Assembly (NCBI GenBank): GCA_024635765.1
Contig: JAGXIE010000040.1
Location: 1 to 35,642 of the forward strand
Origin: Flavobacteriaceae bacterium
Lineage (GTDB): Bacteria > Bacteroidota > Bacteroidia > Flavobacteriales > Flavobacteriaceae
DNA length: 35,642 nt
Reading direction: 5' to 3'
In this document: piece by piece, positions 16,558 to 25,925 of the stretch
How positions within the stretch are numbered: the first letter of the stretch is position 1
Layout of the letters: each line of letters begins with the position of its first letter
Notes under the pieces: generated by a model
Databases searched by the model: none
Told to the model about the DNA's origin: nothing
Seen by the model: only the letters and a program-made list of their open reading frames with translations
Made by a program: the position numbers and the translations under genes

Positions 16558-18111
16558 ATGCAAAAATTATTAATTGTTTTATTGTTTTCAGTTGTATTTA
16601 TTTCTGGAACAAATATCGTTAATGCACAATACACAAATGCAAGCAAATGGCCAGCAGGAATTTCATATGAAATATTTGTTCAATCCTTTTGTGATTCAGA
16701 CGGAGATGGTAAAGGAGACATCAAAGGGATGACATCAAAATTAGATTATTTAAAAGACTTAGGTATAGAAGCAGTATGGCTAATGCCAATGAACCCCTCT
16801 CCTTCCTATCATAAATACGACGTAACAGATTATTATGGCATTCATCCAGATTATGGAACAACTGCTGATTTTAAAAATTTTGTAAATGAAGCACATCGGA
16901 GAAACATCAAAGTTGTGATTGATATGGTTCTGAACCATTGCTCTAATCAACACCCTTGGTTTGTAGATGCGGCTAAAAATGAAGATAGCCCTTACCGTGA
17001 TTATTTTGTATGGACACATAAAGACGATCCACAGGTAAAAGTTTTTGTAGATAAAATAAACGAAGATTCAAGAAACCGAAACCGATGGAATAAAGTAGAA
17101 GAAAGCGACTATCTTTATTACAGTTATTTTGGTTCTCATATGCCCGACCTTAACTATGACAGCCCAAAATTAAGAGAAGAAATTTTTAAAATAGGACACT
17201 ACTGGCTAACAAAAATGGGAATAGATGGTTTCAGACTAGATGCGGCCAGACATATTTTCCCTGAAGAAAGGGCCAAAGAAAGTCAAGCCTGGTGGGTCTA
17301 TTTTTTAAATGAGATGCAAAAAATAAAAAAAGATGTATATCTAGTGGGTGAAGTATGGGCTCCATTTGATCAAGTGGCACCTTACCTTAAAGGTATTCCC
17401 GCATTATTCAATTTTGATCTAGCTTCTGCCATTAAAAAAGCCGTGAACGAAGAACAATCTGACTCCTTGTTAATTAAACAAAAAAAAATTGAAGAATACT
17501 ACACGACAGTGAACCCTAAATTTATTGATGCAACTTTTCTAACAAATCATGATCAAGACCGTATGATGAGTTCAGTAGATAATAATATAAACAAAGCAAA
17601 GATGGGAGCTGCCTTGTTACTTACTTTGCCAGGCTCACCATATTTATACTACGGTGAAGAAATTGGCATGAGAGGGAAAGAACCTGATGAGTATATTCGT
17701 GAACCTTTTTTGTGGGATGATATAAAAAACGACAAAAACCGTACTACATGGATTAAGCCACTTTATAACAGCGATAGTACTATTGAGCCCTTGGCTAAAC
17801 AGTTGAAAGATAAAAACTCACTCGTTAATTATTATAAATCTTTTATAGCATTGCGAAACAATAGCAAAGCATTAACCTTTGGAGAATTAACCCCTATTGA
17901 TTTAGGTAAGTCAGAACTTTGTGCTTTTCAAAGAAACTTTGAAGATGAAAATTTATTAGTAATTCATAATCTATCTCAAACAGCAATAAATATCAGCCTT
18001 TTGGAAAGTTTAAAAGAATATGATATGGTCATTTTTGAAACAAAAGGCAGCAATCTAAAAAAGAATGCTCTTCATTTGGCTTCATATAGCACACTAGTGC
18101 TAAAAAAATAA
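16558..18111 (+). CDS. Secreted GH13 alpha-amylase-family enzyme
   Basis: The ATG at 16558 is chosen because it begins a clean signal peptide (MQKLLIVLLFS to NAQ); the frame runs further upstream only through a poor TTG start with a lysine-rich stretch. The product is 517 aa. The barrel starts at WPAGISYEIFVQSFCDSDGDG. GH13 regions: DMVLNH, nucleophile D228 in GFRLDAARH, acid/base E265 in VGEVW and D332 in LTNHDQDR, followed by domain C. PSPSYHKYDVTDYYGIHPDYG resembles the periplasmic maltooligosaccharide-active groups (GH13_36-like or neopullulanase-like). It probably cleaves imported oligosaccharides in the periplasm. The next gene starts 29 bp downstream. Confidence 0.92.
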   Translation: MQKLLIVLLFSVVFISGTNIVNAQYTNASKWPAGISYEIFVQSFCDSDGDGKGDIKGMTSKLDYLKDLGIEAVWLMPMNPSPSYHKYDVTDYYGIHPDYGTTADFKNFVNEAHRRNIKVVIDMVLNHCSNQHPWFVDAAKNEDSPYRDYFVWTHKDDPQVKVFVDKINEDSRNRNRWNKVEESDYLYYSYFGSHMPDLNYDSPKLREEIFKIGHYWLTKMGIDGFRLDAARHIFPEERAKESQAWWVYFLNEMQKIKKDVYLVGEVWAPFDQVAPYLKGIPALFNFDLASAIKKAVNEEQSDSLLIKQKKIEEYYTTVNPKFIDATFLTNHDQDRMMSSVDNNINKAKMGAALLLTLPGSPYLYYGEEIGMRGKEPDEYIREPFLWDDIKNDKNRTTWIKPLYNSDSTIEPLAKQLKDKNSLVNYYKSFIALRNNSKALTFGELTPIDLGKSELCAFQRNFEDENLLVIHNLSQTAINISLLESLKEYDMVIFETKGSNLKKNALHLASYSTLVLKK

Positions 18112-18140
18112 TCCTTTTTAAACCCAATTTCTTTTTAAGC

Positions 18141-20942
18141 ATGGTAAATTCAATTTCCAGAGAAAAAAAAATAATCCTAGTTCTATTGTTTTTGATAAAT
18201 ATTTCTGTTGATATGTATGCCCAAAAAAATATTGACAGTAATTATTACAAGGCTCTAAAGTACACCCATGATTTAAATTTACCTGATTGGGGGCCTTACA
18301 CAAAAAAGTATATTGGGGTTTCACATATCCCTGATATAAAAAAGGGAATTCGGTTTGACCTAAGTGTTTTTCCGGGTTTTTACAGAAGAAAGGTTGAGTT
18401 GCCCAGTGCGTTGTACGAATCTGGATTTCACCCGTGGGAAGCCGCTCCAAATCTTGAATACTTTTCATTTAGACATGAATTGGAATGGAAGGACCAGGTT
18501 TATACAGACATCTCATATTCTGAGTGGGATAAAAAATCCAGGCTTATCCGCATTAATTGTGTTAACAATACCAACCTACCTCAAAGTATAGTTTTGCATA
18601 TGATGGCATCCATTAATTTTCCATCCATTAAGGAATATGATCCCGATACCCCTTTAGAATACAGTACCATACAATTACCAAAAAATACACATTGGATTGA
18701 CGCTTTGGATTATACCAAAATTAAATTTGCCCAACCAGACCCTACCGATCATCTGGTATATGATGGAAAATTAAGAGGAGAGATTAGAGAGCATGGGTTA
18801 GTGAACGGTTCTGGAATAGGAAGCGGATTTGGCAATCAAATTGGCGACCGGATTGAATATGAATTTAACGTAACAGAAGGGTTGGAAGATGCTGTGTTAT
18901 TGATTCGCTATAAAACGGAAAAAGATCGTTCTACCACACTTCAGCTTTCCGGTATAAGTAATGAAGAAATAGTATTAAATGGCAATGCAGATTTTTCAAT
19001 AAAACAAATCAGTTTAAACCAACTTAAAACCGGTAATCACCATTTATCTATAGTTTCAAAAGGAAATGCACCAATTATTTTAGATGGTTTTATAATAATT
19101 GATAAAAATGAAATAGATTCTGTCAAAATAGAACCTGTAAACTGGGACTATATTCCTGAAATATTAAATGGTCCCTTAAAAAACTCTATAATACTCAAAT
19201 ATAAAAACACTGATAATTATTATGGGCTTTATTGGGATTATCCAGATTTCGATATAAGGGAATGGTTTTACAAAAATTTAGGGGATGGCTTTAGAAAAGA
19301 AGTGAACGGTCATACTAAAAGTAAGTTTTATGATGGCACCAAAGGGCATTACACCAACGCTTTTTTAAGGCCTATAAACATGAAACCTAATTCTTCTTTA
19401 AATATTTATGGATTAATTTGCTCTGGTAGTTTACAGGACGTTGAATACAGATTAAAAAATGTAAATAAAGACAGTTTTGAATTAGTTTATAATAAGGCTA
19501 GAGAGAATCTTGTAAACAAGGAAATTGTTCCTGCAGGAGAAAAATACCTATTTAGCCAAAAACGTATGGAAGCCAATACTATTACAAATATTGTTTATCC
19601 TGTTTACACACAACGTCAATACATAAAACATCATGCCCCTGGACGTTGGTGGGACTCCTTATATACTTGGGATGCTGGATTTATCGGTATTGGTCTAAGC
19701 CAACTCAATATTCAACGAGGCATTGAAAACTTAAACTCCTATCTTAATGAAACCGATGAACAATCAGCTTTTATCCACCATGGCACTCCATTGCCAGTTC
19801 AACATTATTTATATCAGGAACTTTGGAACAAAACGCAGTCAAAAGAGTTTTTGGAAAATTACTATCCTAAATTAAAACGATACTATAACTTTTTGGCTGG
19901 TCATATTCCTGGGTCAACAACCAGAAACCTACAATCGGGTTTGATACGCACTTGGGATTATTTTTACAATTCTGGTGGATGGGATGACTACCCTCCTCAA
20001 CGTTTTGTACATCAAAACAAGCTTGAGCACAGCGTGACTCCTGTTATTAATACTGCACACCAAATACGAATCGCAAAAATTTTGAAAATGACTGCTACCT
20101 ATCTCAATCTAAAAGACGATATTATTGTGTACAATAATGATATTCATCAATTGAGCAAAGCATTGCAAGATTATTCCTGGGACGAAAAATCAGGTTATTT
20201 TGGTTATGTTGTACACAATGAAAAAGGAGAGCCGATACATATCTTAAAATACAACGACACCACTAATTTTAATAGAGGTATGGATGGAGCGTCGCCATTG
20301 ATTTCTGGAATTTGCTCCCCAGAACAGAAAAAAATTCTGTTAAATCATTTAAAAACAAAAGGCGAATTATGGTCCGAGGTAGGGCTATCAGCTGTGGATC
20401 AGTCCACCCCCTATTACACTAAAAATGGTTATTGGAATGGCACCGTTTGGATGCCTCATCAATGGTTTTTCTGGAAAACCATGCTTGACTTGGGTGAGGC
20501 AGATTTTGCCTTTAAAATAGCCAGTAAAGCTCTTGACGTTTGGAAAAGAGAGGTAGAGAGCACCTATAATTGCTTTGAGCATTTTGTGATTGAAACGGGC
20601 AGAGGTGCTGGGTGGCACCAGTTTAGTGGATTGTCTAACCCAATCCTTTCCTGGTTTAATGCTTATTACGTTGTAGGTTCATTTACCACAGGTTTTAATA
20701 TATGGGTACAGGATAAAAAATTTAACGAAGACCATAGTTCATTTTTTGCAACACTGAAGGTATTTGATGATAAAAACAGTTCGTTTTCTGTTATTGCATG
20801 TATGAACCCAAAAAACAATTATCAAGTTTACTGGAATGATAAATTACTAACAGATTATAAAACACTTTATAAAGGTGTTCTTAGCATTAACATAACTACG
20901 TCTGAAAAAGAAGCCGTTTTAAAAATTGTAAAAGCCAACTAA
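18141..20942 (+). CDS. GH63-like (alpha/alpha)6-barrel glycoside hydrolase
   Basis: A 933-aa protein with a signal peptide (ending DMYAQ). An N-terminal beta-supersandwich (30-215) is followed by a jelly-roll, CBM35-like insert (about 215-325, DRIEYEFNV to APIILDGFIIID), the rest of the N-domain, then a six-hairpin barrel from about 450. The barrel carries GRWWDSLYTWDAGFIGIGL (D511), RTWDYFYNSGGWDDYPPQ and GYWNGTVWMPHQWFFW, typical of the MGH1/GH63 group (glucosidase I-like, glucosylglycerate and mannosylglycerate hydrolases). In an alpha-glucan locus an exo-acting alpha-glucosidase is likely. It may replace the dead GH31 next door (inference). It is the last gene of this operon. Confidence 0.85.
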   Translation: MVNSISREKKIILVLLFLINISVDMYAQKNIDSNYYKALKYTHDLNLPDWGPYTKKYIGVSHIPDIKKGIRFDLSVFPGFYRRKVELPSALYESGFHPWEAAPNLEYFSFRHELEWKDQVYTDISYSEWDKKSRLIRINCVNNTNLPQSIVLHMMASINFPSIKEYDPDTPLEYSTIQLPKNTHWIDALDYTKIKFAQPDPTDHLVYDGKLRGEIREHGLVNGSGIGSGFGNQIGDRIEYEFNVTEGLEDAVLLIRYKTEKDRSTTLQLSGISNEEIVLNGNADFSIKQISLNQLKTGNHHLSIVSKGNAPIILDGFIIIDKNEIDSVKIEPVNWDYIPEILNGPLKNSIILKYKNTDNYYGLYWDYPDFDIREWFYKNLGDGFRKEVNGHTKSKFYDGTKGHYTNAFLRPINMKPNSSLNIYGLICSGSLQDVEYRLKNVNKDSFELVYNKARENLVNKEIVPAGEKYLFSQKRMEANTITNIVYPVYTQRQYIKHHAPGRWWDSLYTWDAGFIGIGLSQLNIQRGIENLNSYLNETDEQSAFIHHGTPLPVQHYLYQELWNKTQSKEFLENYYPKLKRYYNFLAGHIPGSTTRNLQSGLIRTWDYFYNSGGWDDYPPQRFVHQNKLEHSVTPVINTAHQIRIAKILKMTATYLNLKDDIIVYNNDIHQLSKALQDYSWDEKSGYFGYVVHNEKGEPIHILKYNDTTNFNRGMDGASPLISGICSPEQKKILLNHLKTKGELWSEVGLSAVDQSTPYYTKNGYWNGTVWMPHQWFFWKTMLDLGEADFAFKIASKALDVWKREVESTYNCFEHFVIETGRGAGWHQFSGLSNPILSWFNAYYVVGSFTTGFNIWVQDKKFNEDHSSFFATLKVFDDKNSSFSVIACMNPKNNYQVYWNDKLLTDYKTLYKGVLSINITTSEKEAVLKIVKAN

Positions 20943-20946
20943 TGAT

Positions 20947-20979
20947 GACTGATTAATTACCATCAGTAACTAATCAGTC
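20947..20979 (+). terminator. Possible terminator hairpin after the GH63-like gene
   Basis: GACTGATTA (20947-20955) pairs perfectly with TAATCAGTC (20971-20979) across a 15-nt loop, just after the stop codon. There is no T run after it, so intrinsic termination is uncertain. Confidence 0.4.
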
Positions 20980-21028
20980 TGTAGTTTGTAAATCAAATTT
21001 AGCGTTAAGAGCTAAGGCTTCCAAGACA

Positions 21029-21414
21029 TTTAATTGAATTATATCCTTGTTTATTTGGTTTTTGGGAAATCAAAAAAGAAACTTTAGGTAATTAGAAACC
21101 TTATATTGATCGAATGCAAAGTTTTGTACTTTTATTCCAAATATTTCAACTTCTTCCCGGGCCGTATTTATTGCCATTAGCGGTGCTTTCCAAAAAATAT
21201 TTTCTTCATTAAAATCAGGAATTAAAGTTGTGATCTTGAGATTTTTATTCAAGGCCAGTGAGCTTGCAATTATGTTAATTTTAAAATTATTCTTTTTTAG
21301 GAGTAGTTTTTCTCCCCTTCAGTTTTTTTAGAAACCCCACCTCGATTATGAAGCCCTGTATACTGTTCCCGTAGATACATTGGCTTCCTTTGCGATATCT
21401 TAAATTGTTTTCAA
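21029..21414 (-). pseudogene. Decayed, internally deleted duplicate of the lacI regulator
   Basis: The stretch matches the intact lacI gene base for base over long runs, in two blocks: 21029-21085 corresponds to about 2243-2300, and from about 21092 onward to about 2865-3187. About 560 bp of the sensor domain are missing between the blocks, and everything 3' of the first block is lost. The TTG start is preserved (21414-21412), but codon 5 is TAA instead of AAA, and small deletions in the HTH part break the frame. The duplicated block extends beyond the gene through the operator at 21463-21474. This was once a functional second copy of the regulator. Confidence 0.9.
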
Positions 21415-21462
21415 TTTATAGGCTTTTTTTATTCTGTAAATATAATTTTTTAATTTTAATTA

Positions 21463-21474
21463 GTGTGCGGACAC
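21463..21474. promoter_or_regulatory. Probable LacI operator (duplicate of the lacI-proximal site)
   Basis: GTGTGCGGACAC, identical to 3236-3247 and at the same distance from the decayed lacI start. It was duplicated together with that gene. Confidence 0.65.
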
Positions 21475-21512
21475 GAAATAATTAAAAACTCATCGAAAAA
21501 ATCAATATAAAG

Positions 21513-21553
21513 TCGATTTGTCAAATAATATCTTTAGTTTTGTGTGCGGACAC
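21513..21553 (+). promoter_or_regulatory. Promoter-operator for the DUF1080 operon
   Basis: TAGTTTTG (21535-21542) is a perfect TAnnTTTG box. The operator GTGTGCGGACAC (21542-21553) begins on its last G, exactly as in the distal susC promoter. At the -33 position, 19 nt upstream, TCG (21513-21515) stands in place of TTG. A weaker related sequence, GTGTGTGCACCC, lies at 21614-21625. Transcription from here would give a leader of about 250 nt before the DUF1080 gene; I see no other gene in that leader. Confidence 0.6.
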
Positions 21554-21802
21554 GGAATTAATTTATTTAAAGGATAATTTAAAATGTTTTGTCAATTAGA
21601 TATTTTCAGAATAGTGTGTGCACCCTATTGTATTTTATTAAGGTGACGGCAATATATTGGCACATAAAATCATGTAATAATTTATGTGTCAATTTAATAG
21701 TCATTCATCTATTATCTATAGTCTTTCGTCCGGTTAATAGATTAATCTTAACCTGGATGTTATGGACCATAAAATATTAATTAATCATAAAAACACACTA
21801 AG

Positions 21803-23182
21803 ATGAAATTGACTGTGAAAGTTTGCACCATCAAATTATTGATACTTTTGATCTTACCCTTATTTTCCGGATGTTCAGAATCCCAAAAAGACAAGACCCC
21901 GTGGGTTAGTTTGTTTGATGGTAAAACCTTAGACGGCTGGACCATTAAAGGAGGCAATGCCCTGTATGAAGTAAAAGATGGGACCATTGTGGGAACCACT
22001 GTAAGCAATACCCCAAATACTTTTTTAACAACCGATAAAATGTACAGGGACTTTATCCTGGAGTTGGATTATAAAGTAGATCCATCAATGAATTCCGGTA
22101 TCCAGATTAGAAGCAACAGCCTTCCGGATTATAGGGAAGGAGTGGTTCATGGATATCAGATTGAAATTGATCCCTCTGAAAGGGCTTGGAGTGCAGGTAT
22201 TTACGATGAACAAAGGAGAGGTTGGTTATTTCCTCTTACCGGTAACAAGAAGGCTCAGGAAGCTTTTAAACAAAATGAATGGAACAATTACCGGATAGAG
22301 GTCATAGGCGACACCATTAAAACCTGGATCAATGGTGTGCCGGCGGCACATCTGATAGACGACGAAACTGCATCCGGGTTTATCGCTTTGCAAGTACACG
22401 CCCTGCAAGAAGGTCAAAAAGCGGGAACGCAAATCATGTGGAAAAACATAAAAGTACTGACCAAAGACCTGAATAAATATACCAGGGAGACACCTGTAAA
22501 ACCTGTAATCACTAAAAACAGGTTGACTATAGACGAAGAAAAAAATGGTTGGAAATTGCTTTGGGATGGAAAAACAACTGATGGCTGGCGAGGTGCCAAA
22601 TTGGATGAATTCCCTGAACAAGGATGGCAAATAGAAAACGGGGAACTCACCGTTTTAGCATCCGACGGAGCAGAAGCAGCGGCAGGCGGTGATATCGTAA
22701 CCACCGAATTATATGGCGATTTTGAACTCCGGGTCGATTTCAAAATAACAAAAGGGGCCAACAGCGGCATTAAATACTATGTGGATACCGATATCAATAA
22801 AGGCCCTGGCTCTTCTATTGGCCTGGAATACCAGATCCTGGACGATGAAAACCATCCTGATGCGAAACTTGGAAACCACGAAGGAAGCAGGACAATGGCC
22901 TCGTTATACGATTTAATCAAAGCAGATCCAAACAAGCCGGTGAATCCTGTTGGGCAATGGAACAGTGCCTACATCATTTCAAAAAACAACCATGTTGAAC
23001 ATTGGCTAAATGGCGTAAAAGTTTTGGAGTACGAACGAAAAAGCCCCGAATTCCGAAAATTGGTTTCGGAAAGCAAATATGTCGAATGGCCTAACTTTGG
23101 GGAAGCAGAAAAAGGGCACATCCTTCTGCAAGACCATGGAAATCATGTGTCTTTCAGAAACGTAAAAATAAAATCACTTTAA
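21803..23182 (+). CDS. Lipoprotein with two DUF1080 (3-keto-disaccharide hydrolase family) domains
   Basis: A 459-aa protein with a lipoprotein signal (Cys25 in LFSGCSESQKD). It contains two copies of the DUF1080/PF06439 jelly-roll: the first from about 32 to 220 (WVSLFDGKTLDGWTIKGG, SGIQIRS), the second from about 245 to 459 (WKLLWDGKTTDGWRGAK, NSGIKYYV, HEGSRTMASLYDL). Members of this family hydrolyse 3-keto-glycosides formed by sugar 3-dehydrogenases. That fits the two Gfo/Idh/MocA genes directly downstream, the first only 12 bp away. Base composition looks more GC-rich than the alpha-glucan genes. The true glycoside is unknown. Confidence 0.88.
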   Translation: MKLTVKVCTIKLLILLILPLFSGCSESQKDKTPWVSLFDGKTLDGWTIKGGNALYEVKDGTIVGTTVSNTPNTFLTTDKMYRDFILELDYKVDPSMNSGIQIRSNSLPDYREGVVHGYQIEIDPSERAWSAGIYDEQRRGWLFPLTGNKKAQEAFKQNEWNNYRIEVIGDTIKTWINGVPAAHLIDDETASGFIALQVHALQEGQKAGTQIMWKNIKVLTKDLNKYTRETPVKPVITKNRLTIDEEKNGWKLLWDGKTTDGWRGAKLDEFPEQGWQIENGELTVLASDGAEAAAGGDIVTTELYGDFELRVDFKITKGANSGIKYYVDTDINKGPGSSIGLEYQILDDENHPDAKLGNHEGSRTMASLYDLIKADPNKPVNPVGQWNSAYIISKNNHVEHWLNGVKVLEYERKSPEFRKLVSESKYVEWPNFGEAEKGHILLQDHGNHVSFRNVKIKSL

Positions 23183-23194
23183 ACTCAATTTAAA

Positions 23195-24538
23195 ATGACC
23201 ACAAGAAGAAATTTTATCGCGAAAACAATTTTGGGAAGTGCCGCAGTTGCAATGAGCAGTTCCGTAATGGGAATGCCGGCCAGCAGTTATCGCCGGATAA
23301 TCGGTGCCAACGACAGGGTAAATGTGGCCATTGCAGGCCTTGGGCGAAGGTTGGGTGCTTATTATGAACCAATTGCTAAAAAGGAGGCCAATGTTAATTT
23401 GTTGTATTTGTGCGATGTTATGGAAAGTCAGCGCACACAAGCATTACGAACATTTTCGGAACATATAGATTATAAACCGAAATTGGAAAATGACATTCGA
23501 AAAGTGATTGAAGATCCAAAAGTAGATGCCCTGATTAATGCTACGCCGGACCATTGGCATACACCGGGCTCTATATTGGCCTTACATGCCGGAAAAAATG
23601 TATATGTTGAAAAACCCTGCAGTCACAACATGAATGAAAACGAACTGCTGGTCCAGGCTTCCAAAAAATATAACAAAGTAGTGCAAATGGGCAACCAGCA
23701 GCGATCTTCGGACCACACTATCGAAATAATTAAAGAAATCCATAACGGAATAATTGGTACACCTTATAAAGCCGTAGCTTTTTATACCAACGCCCGGGGG
23801 GAGGTACCAATTCAAAAAGGAACTCCTGTTCCACAGGGGTTGGATTGGGACTTGTGGCAGGGACCCGCGCCGAGACGTGATTACACCCAAGAAACCTGGG
23901 ATTATAACTGGCACTGGTACGGCTGGGAATATGGAACTGCGGAAGCTGGTAATAACGGAACTCATGAACTGGACGTAGCACGTTGGGCCTTGAATGTCGA
24001 TTTCCCCCTTCATGTTGAGGTTGAATCCGGCAAACGGCATTTTGCCAATGATGGGTGGGAGATGTACGACACCATGGACGCCACTTTTCGTTTTTCGGGT
24101 GATAAAATCATAAAATGGGATGGCAAAAGCCGGAATGGGTATGATACCTACGGTGGTGATGGCCGGGGCACCATTATTTATGGTAGTGAAGGCTCTGTTT
24201 TTGTCAACCGGGAAAAATATATACTTTATGACAGAAGCGGAAAAATAATTAAATCCAGTGAGTCTGAATCCAGCGAAGGGGGAACCGCTTTGGGTGGTGG
24301 AGGCGATATGTCAACCACACACATGATGAACTTCTTCGATGCCATACGTGGGAAAGCAAAACTGAATGCGCCTATCGAGGATGCAAGTATCAGCATGGCG
24401 ATGGTACATTATTCAAATATTGCCTCCCGAATTGGAAAAGGATTCGCAATTGACGATAAAACCGGGAGTATGTTTGACCGTGATGCCATGAAACTTTGGA
24501 GCCGTAGTTATGCACCGGGATGGGAACCTAAATTATAA
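23195..24538 (+). CDS. Tat-exported Gfo/Idh/MocA-family oxidoreductase
   Basis: A 447-aa protein. The N-terminus has a twin-arginine signal (TTRRNFIAKTILGSAAVAMS), so the folded enzyme with bound nicotinamide cofactor should be exported to the periplasm. The Rossmann part includes VNVAIAGLGRRLG and the family's catalytic-region motif VEKP (K140). The C-terminal part has WHWYGWEYGTAEAGNNGTHELDVARW, with a probable substrate-handling His. It likely oxidises a sugar C3 hydroxyl, or reduces the keto product, in step with the DUF1080 protein encoded 12 bp upstream. Confidence 0.9.
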   Translation: MTTRRNFIAKTILGSAAVAMSSSVMGMPASSYRRIIGANDRVNVAIAGLGRRLGAYYEPIAKKEANVNLLYLCDVMESQRTQALRTFSEHIDYKPKLENDIRKVIEDPKVDALINATPDHWHTPGSILALHAGKNVYVEKPCSHNMNENELLVQASKKYNKVVQMGNQQRSSDHTIEIIKEIHNGIIGTPYKAVAFYTNARGEVPIQKGTPVPQGLDWDLWQGPAPRRDYTQETWDYNWHWYGWEYGTAEAGNNGTHELDVARWALNVDFPLHVEVESGKRHFANDGWEMYDTMDATFRFSGDKIIKWDGKSRNGYDTYGGDGRGTIIYGSEGSVFVNREKYILYDRSGKIIKSSESESSEGGTALGGGGDMSTTHMMNFFDAIRGKAKLNAPIEDASISMAMVHYSNIASRIGKGFAIDDKTGSMFDRDAMKLWSRSYAPGWEPKL

Positions 24539-24629
24539 AAAATGAAACATCCAAGGAATAAAATTTCTAACATAAGAAAATGATTATATGGATGTTACAT
24601 ATGTCCTCTAAAACAATAATAAACACATT

Positions 24630-25832
24630 ATGAAAAGAAGGGATTTTGTTATAAAAGGAAGCTTGGGATCATTAGCATTGGCAGCTTCTACCTCTGTTTT
24701 AGGAAATTTTATTTCCTTTAATGGAGCTAATGATGCTATTAATATTGGGGTAATTGGAACAGGAGACAGAGGAGGCGGACTCATTCCAATTTTAAATCAT
24801 CTGGATGGAATCAATGTCACAGCTTGTTGCGATGTGTTGCCTTTTAGATTGGAAAACGGTTTGGCAAAAGCAGGGAACAATCCCAAGGCTTATGTCGATT
24901 ATCGTAAACTATTGGATAATAAAGATATTGATGCTGTTTTAATTGCGACCCCGTTTAATACTCATTCCCAAATTGCTGTGGATAGCATTGACGCCGGGAA
25001 ACATGTGTATGCTGAAAAAACGATGGCCAAAGGATTTTCCGGAATCAATTCCTTGGTGCAAAAATCATCTCAATCTTCTCAAATATTCCAAACCGGGCAT
25101 CAATACCACAGTTCACGACTGTATAATCATGTGGTGAAATTGATAAAAAATGGGGAGATTGGAAAAATAACTGCATTTAAATGTCAGTGGAACCGCAACG
25201 GTAACTGGAGACGTCCGGTACCTCAACCAAATATGGAAAGGGCCATCAACTGGAGGATGTACAGGGAATACTCTGGCGGACTTGTTGCTGAGCTATGCTC
25301 CCATCAAATTGATTTTGTGAACTGGGTATTGAATGCCATGCCGGAAAAAGTCATGGGTGTAGGAGGGGTAGATTATTGGAAGGATGGTCGGGAAACCTTT
25401 GACAACATTCATCTTATTTATAGTTATCCCGATGGGGTAAAAGCAACATTCACCTGCCTGACAAGCAATTCCTTGGATGACTACAAAATCAAGGTGATGG
25501 GAGATAAGGGAACAATTATACTGGATTATGAAAAAGCCTGGATTTATCCCGAAGCAAATTACAAAAAGGAATTGGGGAATGTAGATGGTGTTTCCGGGGC
25601 AACAAAACAGTGGGAACAGGGAAAGGGAATTCCTATTGAAGTTGAACATGCCGAACCAAGTAAACAGGCATTATTGGATTTCAGGGATGGTATTTTGACC
25701 AATACAACACCTAAATCCAATGTTATAACCGGGGCCGCAACAGCTATTTGTGTCCAAATGGGCCTGGATGCTATGTACAACGATCAAATTGTGAAATGGA
25801 ACCACGAATTTGATAATTTGAACCCCTTGTAG
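24630..25832 (+). CDS. Second Tat-exported Gfo/Idh/MocA-family oxidoreductase
   Basis: A 400-aa protein with a twin-arginine signal (KRRDFVIKGSLGSLALAAS). The Rossmann motif INIGVIGTGDRGGG is clear, and the catalytic-region motif is AEKT (K130), Thr replacing the usual Pro. GGLVAELCSHQIDFVNW is the family's C-terminal signature. It is only distantly similar to the preceding oxidoreductase, so the two probably do different steps, for example oxidation of the glycoside and re-reduction of the released keto sugar. The 91-bp gap before it shows no terminator. Confidence 0.9.
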   Translation: MKRRDFVIKGSLGSLALAASTSVLGNFISFNGANDAINIGVIGTGDRGGGLIPILNHLDGINVTACCDVLPFRLENGLAKAGNNPKAYVDYRKLLDNKDIDAVLIATPFNTHSQIAVDSIDAGKHVYAEKTMAKGFSGINSLVQKSSQSSQIFQTGHQYHSSRLYNHVVKLIKNGEIGKITAFKCQWNRNGNWRRPVPQPNMERAINWRMYREYSGGLVAELCSHQIDFVNWVLNAMPEKVMGVGGVDYWKDGRETFDNIHLIYSYPDGVKATFTCLTSNSLDDYKIKVMGDKGTIILDYEKAWIYPEANYKKELGNVDGVSGATKQWEQGKGIPIEVEHAEPSKQALLDFRDGILTNTTPKSNVITGAATAICVQMGLDAMYNDQIVKWNHEFDNLNPL

Positions 25833-25925
25833 GATTAATATCTGAATGAAGCGAATTTATTTTCCAGAAATCAAAATGTCCAAAAATTAAATTTGGAGTG
25901 TGCGCTAATATTTTAAGCAAATAAA

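Noticed and set aside
21070-21252. 60-codon minus-strand frame resembling the LacI sensor domain
   Set aside because: It is only a surviving piece of the decayed lacI duplicate, not an independent gene.
22226-22770. Long antisense frames opposite the DUF1080 gene
   Set aside because: Shadow frames of a gene with clear family motifs; no independent start signals or domains.
23582-24040. 152-codon antisense frame opposite the first Gfo/Idh/MocA gene
   Set aside because: Its length reflects the codon bias of the real gene; composition is not protein-like.
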